DNA of 16,678 nt from DASWHK01 sp036398215 (GTDB lineage: Bacteria; Acidobacteriota; UBA890): NCBI GenBank assembly GCA_036398215.1, contig DASWHK010000196.1:1-16678 (forward strand), given 5' to 3'. The notes below the pieces were generated by a model. The model was not told the DNA's origin. It saw only the letters and a program-made list of their open reading frames with translations, and searched no databases. How positions within the stretch are numbered: the stretch's first letter is position 1; each line of letters opens with the position of its first letter. Made by a program: the position numbers and the translations under genes. Positions 7,299-16,678 of this stretch are shown here, in pieces.

Positions 7299-8411
7299 CT
7301 AACGGTCGCCGGCGGCCAGCTTCTCGACCTCGGCGATCGCGGTTTCGCAGGTGATCGCGTGCCATGAGTTCAGGCAGGCCAGCAGATTGCCGTGGCCGGC
7401 GTCCAGGCAGGTCTGGCAGTTGGTCGGCGTGCTGGCGAGGAGCTCGGCGGGTAGCTCGCGGGCCATGGCGTAGGCCGCCGCCATCCGCTCGGCCCAGGCG
7501 GGCTCGAGCACCTCGTCGCGGACGCTCGGGTAGTACGCCGCGTCGCCCTCGGCGTGCTTGAGGTGCTCGACCGTGTCGGCGAGGCTCTGGCGGACCTGGG
7601 TCACCGTCGACGGCGGGACCTGCGCGGCGACGCTCTTGACGTAGTTGACCGCCGCCTGCCAGGTGGCATCCGGCGGCAGCGTGCCGCTCTGGCGCGCGTA
7701 CTGCTCCATGCGAGCAAGCGAGCGGTCCCAGTCGACGCTGGTGTGCATCGCCGGCGACGGCGGCTGATGGCAGTCGGAGCACACCTGCAGGAACGCCTGG
7801 CCCTGCTGGGTGTTCATCATCGGCAGCTCCTGGGCCTTTTGCGCCACCAGGGCGCGCCGGTAGCGGTCCTTGATGGCCGCTTGCGCCGCCGCGATGCTGG
7901 CTTCGCCCGCCTGCATCTGCGACTCATAGATCTGCGCGGCCTCGATGGCCTCGTCCATGCAGATGTTGCACATCGCCGAGTGCTGCGAGCGGTGGCAGTC
8001 GATGACGCCGCCATGGCCGTACAGCTCGCAGGGGCAGTAGCAGGGCAGGCCGGTGAGCAGCTCGGGATATTGGTTGGCCACCCGGTAGGCGCGCACGACC
8101 TTCTCGAGGTGGTCCTGAGGCGGGAACTGCCTGATGGCGGTCTGGGCGGTCGTGGCGGTGGCGGGTGTCGCCGCCGCTGCCGCGCTCGGGTGGGCGTGAT
8201 CTCCTTCGGGTTCGGGCGCGGCAGGCGCGGCCGCGGCGCTCGAGCCGGCGCCGGAATCGGCGGCGGTGGCCGCCGAGCCCGGCGGCCGCTCGGCGGTTTC
8301 CGCGGTGCCGCTGGAGCAAGCCACGACGGCGGCCCCGAGCGCCAGCACGGCAAGACAGATGACGGCGGCCAGCAAACCATCCGGTCGTCGGGTCGCGTTC
8401 GTTTCGCTCAA
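7299..8411 (-). CDS. PCYCGC-type lipoprotein with a c-type cytochrome motif
   Basis: The 370-residue exported protein has a hydrophobic leader ending in a lipobox-like VVAC (C32), then a 60-residue Ala/Pro/Glu-rich low-complexity tether. The PCYCGC-family core follows: LPCYCPCELYGHGG near residue 120, then CHRSQHSAMCNICMDEA. A single CSDCH haem c-binding motif lies near residue 209, and a C-terminal domain has further cysteines (NCQTCLDAGHGN, ACLNSWHAITCE). The first motif reads PCYCPC instead of PCYCGC. Redox or metal handling outside the inner membrane is likely, but no substrate can be named. The start is TTG 8409-8411, overlapping the nuclease gene's stop as TTGA, with GAGGTGG just upstream. 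Its last 44 coding bases are the islet repeat. Confidence 0.85.
   Translation of the reverse strand: MSETNATRRPDGLLAAVICLAVLALGAAVVACSSGTAETAERPPGSAATAADSGAGSSAAAAPAAPEPEGDHAHPSAAAAATPATATTAQTAIRQFPPQDHLEKVVRAYRVANQYPELLTGLPCYCPCELYGHGGVIDCHRSQHSAMCNICMDEAIEAAQIYESQMQAGEASIAAAQAAIKDRYRRALVAQKAQELPMMNTQQGQAFLQVCSDCHQPPSPAMHTSVDWDRSLARMEQYARQSGTLPPDATWQAAVNYVKSVAAQVPPSTVTQVRQSLADTVEHLKHAEGDAAYYPSVRDEVLEPAWAERMAAAYAMARELPAELLASTPTNCQTCLDAGHGNLLACLNSWHAITCETAIAEVEKLAAGDR
7306..7349. repeat. Right copy of the 44-nt direct repeat, inside the cytochrome gene 3' end
   Basis: This copy encodes CETAIAEVEKLAAGD and lies 5 bp inside the cytochrome lipoprotein stop (TAG 7299-7301). It pairs with 5384-5427 (38 of 44 identical, only transitions). 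Confidence 0.75.
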
Positions 8412-9397
8412 TCTTCCACCTCGTTCCAGCGCCGGCGCAGCACCCGGCGGCCCAGCGACCGACTGTACACGGTCGTGGCCCCTGAGGCCGCAGCCTCGGC
8501 GATCGCGGCGTCCATGGCGCCCATTTTCGAGTCCAGATCGTCAACGTAGTGTAGCGCCAGCGCTTCGGGCGTCGCCGGCATCACCGGGGCGCCGTGCTCG
8601 TGGATCCCATGGTGGCTGGCGAGCAGGTGCAGCACGTGGTGGCGCAGCGGCGCCGGAAAGCCGTCGATCGCGTCCATGCGGGCGGCCAGCCAGTTGCTCT
8701 CCAGGAGCAGATGGCCGACCAGCCGGCCTTCCTCCGTGTAGTCGAACGCCTGCTCGTAGGCCAGCTCCCAGATCTTGCCGAGGTCGTGCAGACAAGCGCC
8801 GGTGACCAGCAGGTCGCGGTCGAGTGCCGGGTAGTGCTCGGCGACCCGCATCGCCAGGCCCACCACCGACAGCGTGTGCTCGAGCAGGCCGCCGACGTAG
8901 GCGTGGTGCAGGACGACGCCGCCCGGGGCGCGGCGGAACGTGTCGGCCACCGCCGGGTCGGCGAACGTGGCCGTCAGCAGCTCTCGCAGGTGCGGGTTCT
9001 CGACGGTGCCGACGATGCGCAGCAGCTCGTCGTACATCTCGTCGCGGTCGCGGCTGGAGACCGGCAGGTAGTCGGCGGCGTCGATCTGCGATCGATCGGC
9101 GGGCTCGAGCCGCTCCACCTTGATCTGCGGCGACGACTGCCAGGTCTCGACGGCGCCGACGACCCGCACGTAGTCGCCCTCGCAGACCGTGCCGGCGGCG
9201 GCGGCGGCGTTGTCCCACATGCGGCCGGGGACGTTGCCGGACTTGTCGCCGAGCTGCAGCGCCAGGTAGGGCTCGCCTCCCTGCCGGGTGCGCAGGTCGC
9301 AGCGGCGCAGCAGGAAGTTGGTGTCGACGCGCTCGCCGACCCGCAGGTCCACGACGTAGCGCTTGGCCTCGCTATCGGGAAGGACCGGTTGGTGCAC
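8408..9397 (-). CDS. YhaM-like OB-fold/HD-domain 3'-5' exoribonuclease
   Basis: The 329-residue cytoplasmic protein has the YhaM architecture. An OB-fold occupies about residues 10-105 (FLLRRCDLRTRQGGEPYLALQLGDKSGNV, VRVVGAVETW). A metal-dependent HD domain follows: HHAYVGGLLEHTLSV, CLHDLGKIWEL with the HD pair, GHLLLE, ASHHG and DDLDSKMGAMD. YhaM-type enzymes degrade RNA and single-stranded DNA from the 3' end using divalent metal; activity here is inferred from the family. GTG 9395-9397 is the likely start, overlapping the parvulin gene end by 26 nt, with only a weak purine stretch (AGAGAAC) ahead of it. The stop overlaps the cytochrome gene's TTG by 4 nt, so the two are probably translated together. 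Confidence 0.9.
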   Translation of the reverse strand: MHQPVLPDSEAKRYVVDLRVGERVDTNFLLRRCDLRTRQGGEPYLALQLGDKSGNVPGRMWDNAAAAAGTVCEGDYVRVVGAVETWQSSPQIKVERLEPADRSQIDAADYLPVSSRDRDEMYDELLRIVGTVENPHLRELLTATFADPAVADTFRRAPGGVVLHHAYVGGLLEHTLSVVGLAMRVAEHYPALDRDLLVTGACLHDLGKIWELAYEQAFDYTEEGRLVGHLLLESNWLAARMDAIDGFPAPLRHHVLHLLASHHGIHEHGAPVMPATPEALALHYVDDLDSKMGAMDAAIAEAAASGATTVYSRSLGRRVLRRRWNEVED

Positions 9398-10592
9398 CGT
9401 TGTTCTCTACTTGCAGGATCGCCGGGAGCTGCTCGAACTCCTCGGCGTAGACCTCGATGTAGGCGTCCCGCAACAACTCTTTCAAGAAGCCGTCGAGCCG
9501 CTCGCTGGTCTTGCGGTCCTGGAGCCGCGCCTTGACTTCCTGGGCGGCCTCCTCGTAGGGGCGGGTCGTGCTCTCCCGCCGGTCGAGGAGCTGCAGGATG
9601 TAGTAGCCGAACGGGCCCTCGACGATCTCCGGGGAGCTCATCGGCGTCATCTCGGCGAGCGTCGCGGCGACGTGCGGCTGCAGGTCGTTGGGAGACAGCC
9701 AGCTCGCGGCGTCGGGAGCCAGCACCTGGTCGTTCGGCGGGATGGCGTACTTGGCGCCCACCGCCGAGAGCGAGCCGCCGGCGCGCAGCTCGGCGAGCGC
9801 TTGTTCGGCGCGCTCGCGGATCGGCGCGCGGTCGGCGCCGCGGAACACGAGGATGATCTGGCCGAACAGCACCTGCTCCGGCGAGGTGAACTCGTCGATG
9901 TTCTGCTCGTAGTAGGCGACGGCCTCGCGTTCCGAGACCAGCACGTTGCGGGTGATCTCGGTCATGACCCGCTGCATGACGATGCTGCGTGAGAGCTCGG
10001 TGCGGAACTCGGCCTCGGTCATGCCGTTCTCGGCGAGCGCCTGCCGCCACAGCTCGTCGTCGAGCAAGCCCTGATTCTCCCGCACCCGGGCGATGGCGCG
10101 GTCGATGTCGTTGGCGTTGGCGGTGATGCCGAGGTCCTCGGCGTGCTGCTGGAGGGCGGCGCTCTGGACCATCCCGACCAGGACGCTCATCCGCAGGTCG
10201 GGCAACTGGGCCTCGAGCTCGTCGGCGGGGATCTGGCCGGCAAACGTCGCCAGCGACGCCGCGAAGCGGGCCTCGAACTCGCTGTGCAGGACCGCGTCGC
10301 CGTTTACCCGCAACAGGATGCGGTCGATGAGGCCGCCCTGGTTGGCTCCGGCGGCGGCCGCCGCGCCGGCCTGCTGCGCCCCGGCCTGCTGCGTTGCCTG
10401 CCCTCCGCCCGGCTGCACTCCCTGCGCCCCGGCCTGCGGCGCTACCTGCCCTCCGCCCGGCTGCACTCCCTGCGCCGCAACCTGCCCCGGCCCGGCAGCC
10501 GCCGGGCCGGCGAGAGCGGCCGCGCCGAGGGCGGCGAGCGCCGTCGCGATCAACTCAAGATGGAGCGGCCGGAGCCTCTCAGCCAGCCACAT
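9372..10592 (-). CDS. SurA/PpiC-like periplasmic parvulin-type chaperone
   Basis: The 406-residue exported protein has a signal peptide (hydrophobic region about residues 10-30, ending GPAAA), a Gly/Gln/Ala linker with repeats, a SurA N-terminal-like helical chaperone domain (LIDRILLRVNGDAVLHSEF onward) and a parvulin domain at about residues 235-345. It probably assists folding of envelope proteins. The usual parvulin His residues appear replaced: VLFGQIILVF where HI is typical, and FGYYILQL where GYHI or GWHI is typical. It may therefore be a chaperone with little prolyl isomerase activity. ATG 10590-10592 was chosen because GAGGAG lies 6 nt upstream; in-frame ATGs at 10610 and 10634 have none. 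The nuclease gene overlaps its 3' end. Confidence 0.88.
   Translation of the reverse strand: MWLAERLRPLHLELIATALAALGAAALAGPAAAGPGQVAAQGVQPGGGQVAPQAGAQGVQPGGGQATQQAGAQQAGAAAAAGANQGGLIDRILLRVNGDAVLHSEFEARFAASLATFAGQIPADELEAQLPDLRMSVLVGMVQSAALQQHAEDLGITANANDIDRAIARVRENQGLLDDELWRQALAENGMTEAEFRTELSRSIVMQRVMTEITRNVLVSEREAVAYYEQNIDEFTSPEQVLFGQIILVFRGADRAPIRERAEQALAELRAGGSLSAVGAKYAIPPNDQVLAPDAASWLSPNDLQPHVAATLAEMTPMSSPEIVEGPFGYYILQLLDRRESTTRPYEEAAQEVKARLQDRKTSERLDGFLKELLRDAYIEVYAEEFEQLPAILQVENNGAPTGPSR
10397..10476. repeat. 48-bp repeat within the parvulin linker
   Basis: A 32-bp block starting CCTGCCCTCCGCCCGGCTGC recurs at 10397-10428 and 10445-10476, a period of 48 bp or 16 residues. It encodes two GVQPGGGQ-type units in the low-complexity linker behind the signal peptide. 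Copy number could vary between strains. Confidence 0.8.
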
Positions 10593-10899
10593 TCGATACT
10601 CCTCGGGCATGGGATGGGGATGGACCGTCTTCATTCATGTTAGACGGCCAGGGCTGCGAAACTGGCGCGGAAGACCAGGTTCGAGGGTATCACGGGCTCC
10701 CCGAGCCCTGCACCTGGGGCCGCCTGCGTCGCCTGCGTGCCCGCCTCGGGCTCGCGCCTGCGTCATCAGACTCCCCTCACGCGGGCGCATGCGGGCCCCG
10801 GCGTGGGGCGCCGGTCCTCGATCTCGATCGAGGCTGCCCTCACGCGGGCGGGTGAAGACCCCCGGTGAACGGATGCCGGTCGCTGCCAGCCGGTCGGCC
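10593..10899. other. Gene-free stretch between the parvulin gene and mfd, with short dispersed repeats
   Basis: I see no coding region here. CCCTCACGCGGGCG occurs at 10774-10787 and 10837-10850, and with one base missing at 10898-10910, where it crosses the mfd stop codon; the copies are about 60 bp apart. A perfect 7-bp inverted repeat, CCTCGAT/ATCGAGG with a 4-nt loop, lies at 10816-10833. No T-run follows it, so a standard terminator is not supported. Confidence 0.6.
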
Positions 10900-14469
<3,570 letters not shown>

Positions 14470-14793
14470 GACGATCTCGCGCGTCCGCGTGGCGGAGGCC
14501 GTCCGGCGCGGTCCACGGGGGGTTGGGTCGGCCGGCGACCGGCCGGCAAACGCACCTATCCCCCGACGGACTCCCTCCGCCGGGGGTCATTCCTTCGCAG
14601 TGTGCCACGCCGCCGGCGGAGCGACGCGCCGTCGGCCCGCCAGGAGGCTCGGTGAAGACGAGCTGGTTCCATTCCGCCTTGTTCAATGTAATCTCGTGTT
14701 CAGTAGTACTGAACAAGGCGTCATGTCAAACGCCGCGGACAGCACCGCGCCCGGGATCGGGCGCTGTCCGAGCTGCGCGCATCGTGGTGGACC
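14470..14793. other. Gene-free stretch upstream of mfd
   Basis: I find no supported gene. It contains a GGCCGG/CCGGCC inverted repeat (14530-14544), a CCCCCG/CGGGGG pair around 14560-14587, and the nested palindrome described separately. From ATG 14723 a plus-strand frame reads MSNAADSTAPGIGR and runs into the PIN gene on the opposite strand. A one-base shift would give an LSELRA-like string, so a decayed regulator start is conceivable but unproven. Confidence 0.45.
14675..14720. promoter_or_regulatory. Nested palindrome, candidate repressor operator
   Basis: A perfect 17-nt palindrome, GTTCAGTAGTACTGAAC, lies at 14698-14714. Around it is a second inverted pair, CGCCTTGTTCA at 14675-14685 and TGAACAAGGCG at 14710-14720, so GTTCA half-sites occur three times in 46 bp. 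The AT-rich palindrome stands out from its GC-rich surroundings and resembles a binding site for a dimeric repressor (TetR-like geometry). It sits 9 nt ahead of a plus-strand ATG with AAGG before it, and 206 bp upstream of the mfd start. Which gene it controls, if any, is unknown. Confidence 0.5.
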
Positions 14794-15186
14794 CTACCAG
14801 ATTGCGACCTCGCGGGGATGCGCGTGGGCGAGGAGTCGACGGTCCTTTGTAACGAGGCGGCAGCCTTGCTCGATGGCGGTGGCGTAGATCAGCCGGTCAG
14901 CGGGATCTCCCGGAAAGGTCGATGGAAGCGCCACGGCGGCCGCACCGATGGCCGGGGTGAGCGGAATCGTTCGAATCCCTTCGGAGAGCTGGTCAAGCCA
15001 GGACCTGATGGGAATGGTCACGACGATGCGCTCGTGATCGGCCAGCCATGCCAGCTCGAACCAGGAGATTGCGGCCACCGCGAGCTCGTCGGCGGACGCC
15101 ACCACCTGCGCGGCGGCGGTGCTGAGTCGATCGGGCTCGGCGGACCACCACTGAACCACGTGGGTGTCGAGCAAGACCGTGGTCAC
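14794..15186 (-). CDS. PIN-domain ribonuclease toxin, VapC-like
   Basis: The 130-residue protein has the acidic residues of PIN-domain RNases: D7 in VLLDTHV, E44 in ISWFELAWL, D97 in DPADRLIYATA and D115 in LVTKDRRLL. VapC-type toxins cut tRNA, rRNA or mRNA when freed from their antitoxin; the target here is unknown. The start is GTG 15184-15186, overlapping the antitoxin stop as GTGA, the usual arrangement for a coupled type II module. Length is normal and all catalytic positions are intact, so it is probably functional. Confidence 0.92.
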   Translation of the reverse strand: MTTVLLDTHVVQWWSAEPDRLSTAAAQVVASADELAVAAISWFELAWLADHERIVVTIPIRSWLDQLSEGIRTIPLTPAIGAAAVALPSTFPGDPADRLIYATAIEQGCRLVTKDRRLLAHAHPREVAIW

Positions 15187-15410
15187 GGAAGGTCCCAGGA
15201 CAGACCAGTAGTGAAGAGATCCTCATCGTCGGCGGCGCTCATCGCCACGCCGGCCATTCTCCCCTCCAGGGCACACGGGCCGGCCGCGGGCACCAGCCGG
15301 GCCACGAGACGCCCATGCTTGGTGATCTCGACCTCCTCGCCGGCCGACACCTCGTCGAGGAGGGCGAGGATCTTGGCCTTCACTTCGCTAGCGGTCATTG
15401 TTTTGCTCAT
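15183..15410 (-). CDS. Phd/YefM-type antitoxin partner of the PIN toxin
   Basis: The 75-residue protein has the Phd/YefM opening TMTASEVKAKILALLDEV, then SAGEEVEITKHGRLVARLVP, the DNA-binding half of the prevent-host-death fold. The acidic C-terminal tail (SAADDEDLFTTGLSWDLP) would neutralise the toxin. It is the first gene of the module; its stop overlaps the toxin GTG. ATG 15408-15410 is taken as start; a second ATG four codons on is possible. A repeated ATGGTC lies directly upstream and could be its autoregulatory site. Confidence 0.88.
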   Translation of the reverse strand: MSKTMTASEVKAKILALLDEVSAGEEVEITKHGRLVARLVPAAGPCALEGRMAGVAMSAADDEDLFTTGLSWDLP

Positions 15411-15450
15411 ATGGTCAGATTAATGGTCGGACGGCGCGCAGCACAAGCCC
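15411..15450 (-). promoter_or_regulatory. Candidate promoter/operator of the Phd/PIN module
   Basis: ATGGTC occurs at 15411-15416 and 15423-15428, 12 bp apart (about one helical turn), directly ahead of the antitoxin ATG. On the minus strand a weak TTGTGC, 17-nt spacer, TTAATC combination can be drawn. Phd-type antitoxins repress their own promoter; the assignment is inference. Confidence 0.3.
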
Positions 15451-15458
15451 CCTGCTTC

Positions 15459-15788
15459 TCATCCCTCGCAGCGAAACGAGAAGGCGATCGCGCCGCAGAT
15501 CTCGCGCATTCGGCCTTCGCCAACGGCGGCGACCCGCCGCCCGAGACCGGCTTTCGCGACGGTGACGATGTTATGGAGGTTGACGGCGCACGGCCCCTTC
15601 ATGCCGTCGTCGGCATCGAGAATCACCTCGGAGGGAACCCCGCGGATCGTCGAGGTTATCGGCGCCACGGTTACCGTATTCAGATACGGGATCGCGGAGC
15701 TCCGGGTGAGAATCAAGACCGGCCTCCCCTTGTCAGGCGGCCGGAATCGGTAGAGACGAACCTCGCCGCGCTCTACTCCTCCGGCCAC
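15459..15788 (-). CDS. MazF/PemK-type endoribonuclease toxin
   Basis: The protein shows the MazF pattern: RGEVRLYRFRPPDKGRPVLILTR, then VTVAPITSTIRGVPSEVIL, CAVNLHNIVTVAK and a C-terminal MREICGAIAF. MazF toxins cleave mRNA or other RNA at short sequences. The start chosen is GTG 15786-15788 because GGAAGGAG lies 7 nt upstream; the in-frame ATG at 15804-15806 lacks a comparable site and would extend the overlap with the antitoxin from 16 to 34 nt. The product has 109 residues with the GTG start. It lies behind its RHH antitoxin and upstream of the Phd/PIN module in the same direction. Confidence 0.9.
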   Translation of the reverse strand: MAGGVERGEVRLYRFRPPDKGRPVLILTRSSAIPYLNTVTVAPITSTIRGVPSEVILDADDGMKGPCAVNLHNIVTVAKAGLGRRVAAVGEGRMREICGAIAFSFRCEG

Positions 15789-16003
15789 GCCGCGACTCCT
15801 TCCCATTCGGCGAATTCCCCGCTGTCCGGCTGCTTCTCGTACCCTTGGCGATCGCGGCGCTCGAGCTCCCGGTAGTGAAGCGATTTCAAGTGCCCCCGCA
15901 GGGCGTCACGTATCAGCGCCGACCGGTTCGTTTTCGCTCGCTTGGCCGCTTGATCGGCCGCCCGCAGCAGATCCTCATCGAGAACCACTTGTATCCTCTC
16001 CAT
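15773..16003 (-). CDS. Ribbon-helix-helix antitoxin partner of the MazF-like toxin
   Basis: The 76-residue protein opens with a ribbon-helix-helix DNA-binding domain: strand ERIQVVLDEDLL, helix RAADQAAKRAKTN, turn, helix RSALIRDALRGHLK. An acidic and aromatic tail (SGEFAEWEGVAAWPEE) probably binds the toxin. ATG 16001-16003 is the start because the RHH strand begins right after it; the upstream TTG at 16033 would only add an unlikely leader. It overlaps the toxin gene. Upstream, the direct repeat CCGGTGCTTC (16044-16053 and 16058-16067) and an AT-rich stretch (16011-16040) could be the operator and promoter. Confidence 0.9.
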   Translation of the reverse strand: MERIQVVLDEDLLRAADQAAKRAKTNRSALIRDALRGHLKSLHYRELERRDRQGYEKQPDSGEFAEWEGVAAWPEE

Positions 16004-16067
16004 GGTGTGGACTCTATTCCATACTATTATCAACAGTCAATCGCCGGTGCTTCTCACCCGGTGCTTC
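16004..16067 (-). promoter_or_regulatory. Candidate promoter/operator of the RHH/MazF module
   Basis: Two CCGGTGCTTC copies 14 bp apart (16044-16053 and 16058-16067) lie upstream of an AT-rich segment that on the minus strand contains TTGACT and GATAATAGTATGG, plausible core promoter elements although no spacing is ideal. RHH antitoxins commonly repress their own operon by binding short repeats. Confidence 0.35.
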
Positions 16068-16126
16068 CTACGAGGTAGATGACCATGCCGCAGAACGCGG
16101 AGATACGGGGCAGCAGTAACCTATAT

Positions 16127-16169
16127 CTCATCTCGGAGGCGCGAACGCGCGCCTCGATACACAGATGAG
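16127..16169. repeat. Two-part hairpin between the toxin-antitoxin cluster and the wzt-like gene
   Basis: An inner stem, GAGGCGCG/CGCGCCTC with a 4-nt AACG loop (16136-16155), is enclosed by outer arms CTCATCT (16127-16133) and AGATGAG (16163-16169). It could form a 15-bp interrupted stem. It lies downstream of the wzt-like stop, but without a T-run on either side it is not a standard terminator; a REP-like or miniature element is possible. The rest of 16068-16315 shows nothing I can interpret. Confidence 0.6.
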
Positions 16170-16315
16170 ACGGCCACCGACGGACGGTTTCCGCGGTCTT
16201 CGCGCCCCGACAGGCCGAAGCGCGACTCCACATGCGCGATGACGATACGGAGCGCCGGCCCAGACGGTCTTCCGGGCCGGCGGTCTATCGGCTTTCCGCG
16301 GACGATTTCTCCGGC

Positions 16316-16678
16316 TCAACCAACGTTGCCGCCGCCGGTGCCGCCGGGCTTCTTCCACTCGATCCCGCCCTCGAAGCTCCAGCGGTGCGGCAGGCGCGCG
16401 ACGCCGACGTCGGCGATCGGCGAGGTGGTGCGGAACTGGACGAGGCCGCGCTGGTAGTCGTAGGGGTAGCCGTCCAGCTTGTGGACGGCGAGGTCGAGGT
16501 AGTAGATCCCTTCGATCAGGTTGAGCTCGGGGACCTCGATGCTCACGGTGGCGCTGCCGGCCAGCTCGCCGGCCTCGAAGCGCTCGATGTCGGTGTTGGT
16601 GCCGTAGCAGCAGACGCCGTCGCGGTTGAAGATGCCGATGCCGATGGCGAAGTCGTCGACGGGCTCGGCGGCGGTCAG
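16316..16678 (-). CDS. Wzt-type C-terminal domain of a polysaccharide ABC exporter ATPase (5' end outside window)
   Basis: The 121 codons in the window read open from the right edge to TGA 16316-16318. The sequence shows the Wzt C-terminal beta-sandwich pattern: IGIGIFNRDGVCCYGTNTDIERF, SIEVPELNLIEGIYYLDLAV, then GYPYDYQRGLVQFRT and HRWSF near the end. In O-antigen exporters this domain sits behind the ATPase and binds the modified end of the polysaccharide. The ATPase half is not in the window, so a separate Wzt_C-like glycan-binding protein cannot be excluded. The C-terminus has a Gly-rich extension (GGTGGGNVG). Confidence 0.85.
   Translation of the reverse strand: MTAAEPVDDFAIGIGIFNRDGVCCYGTNTDIERFEAGELAGSATVSIEVPELNLIEGIYYLDLAVHKLDGYPYDYQRGLVQFRTTSPIADVGVARLPHRWSFEGGIEWKKPGGTGGGNVG

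Larger units (their letters stand above)
5384..7349. mobile_element. Putative genomic islet bounded by direct repeats, no integrase
   Basis: Three lines of evidence from the sequence: 44-nt direct repeats at both ends; three tightly coupled genes inside with lower GC than either flank (for example 27 of 60 G+C at 6541-6600 against 40 of 60 at 9601-9660); and repeats that are the 3' end of a protein-coding gene, with the intact gene on one side and an orphan end on the other. Site-specific elements often integrate at gene 3' ends and regenerate the gene end this way. No integrase, transposase or recombinase is encoded inside, so the islet would be non-autonomous, a relic, or the product of homologous exchange. 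Confidence 0.45.

Noticed and set aside
10384..10490. Possible CRISPR-like array
   Set aside because: Only two repeat units, inside the coding frame of the parvulin linker and with a period that is a multiple of three. This is a protein repeat.
14698..14714. Palindrome as a LexA/SOS box controlling mfd
   Set aside because: It does not fit the standard LexA patterns (CTG-N10-CAG, GAAC-N4-GTTC or GTTC-N7-GTTC), and mfd is usually not SOS-regulated. Kept only as a generic operator candidate.
16128..16358. 76-codon Arg-rich minus-strand frame
   Set aside because: It crosses the hairpin and overlaps the wzt-like gene in another frame. Composition is that of random GC-rich sequence.

Overview
The window is a GC-rich chromosomal segment carrying bacterial housekeeping and DNA-repair genes, with a small accessory islet and a toxin-antitoxin cluster inserted between them. 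UvrA, RsmI, Mfd, a parvulin-type chaperone and a YhaM-like HD nuclease are all bacterial. The high GC content, the ankyrin protein with its 'GPHGI' motif, the tail of an FtsX/MacB-like permease and the PCYCGC-type c-cytochrome lipoprotein together suggest Acidobacteriota or a related deep-branching Gram-negative lineage. That assignment is inference; no rRNA or tRNA is present to confirm it.

Layout. (1) 1-2034, minus: uvrA, running off the left edge. Its upstream region (2035-2290) holds a 36-bp imperfect tandem repeat and an AT-rich stretch. (2) 2291-2740, minus: an RmlC-like cupin, divergent from (3) rsmI and a small lipoprotein gene on the plus strand (2892-4410). (4) 4464-5118, minus: a frameshifted permease tail directly behind an exported ankyrin-repeat gene. 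(5) 5384-7349: a lower-GC islet of three genes with 4-nt stop/start overlaps (5504-7118), bounded by 44-nt imperfect direct repeats. The right repeat is the 3' end of the cytochrome gene; the left repeat is an orphan copy of that same gene end. (6) 7299-10592, minus: cytochrome lipoprotein, YhaM-like nuclease and parvulin/SurA-like protein as an overlapping operon. (7) 10900-14469, minus: mfd. (8) 14470-14793: a nested palindrome and no convincing gene. (9) 14794-16003, minus: two consecutive type II toxin-antitoxin modules, Phd/PIN (VapBC-like) and RHH/MazF. (10) 16316-16678, minus: the Wzt-type C-terminal domain of a polysaccharide ABC exporter ATPase, running off the right edge.

How the genes relate. 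UvrA and Mfd belong to nucleotide excision repair; Mfd recruits UvrA to stalled RNA polymerase. Cytochrome, nuclease and parvulin genes overlap and are probably co-transcribed. The RmlC-like cupin and Wzt domain hint at surface-polysaccharide genes on both sides. The most unusual part is the three-gene islet: its proteins match no function I can name, its base composition differs from its surroundings, and its flanking repeats resemble the footprint of integration into the 3' end of a protein-coding gene, although no integrase is present.
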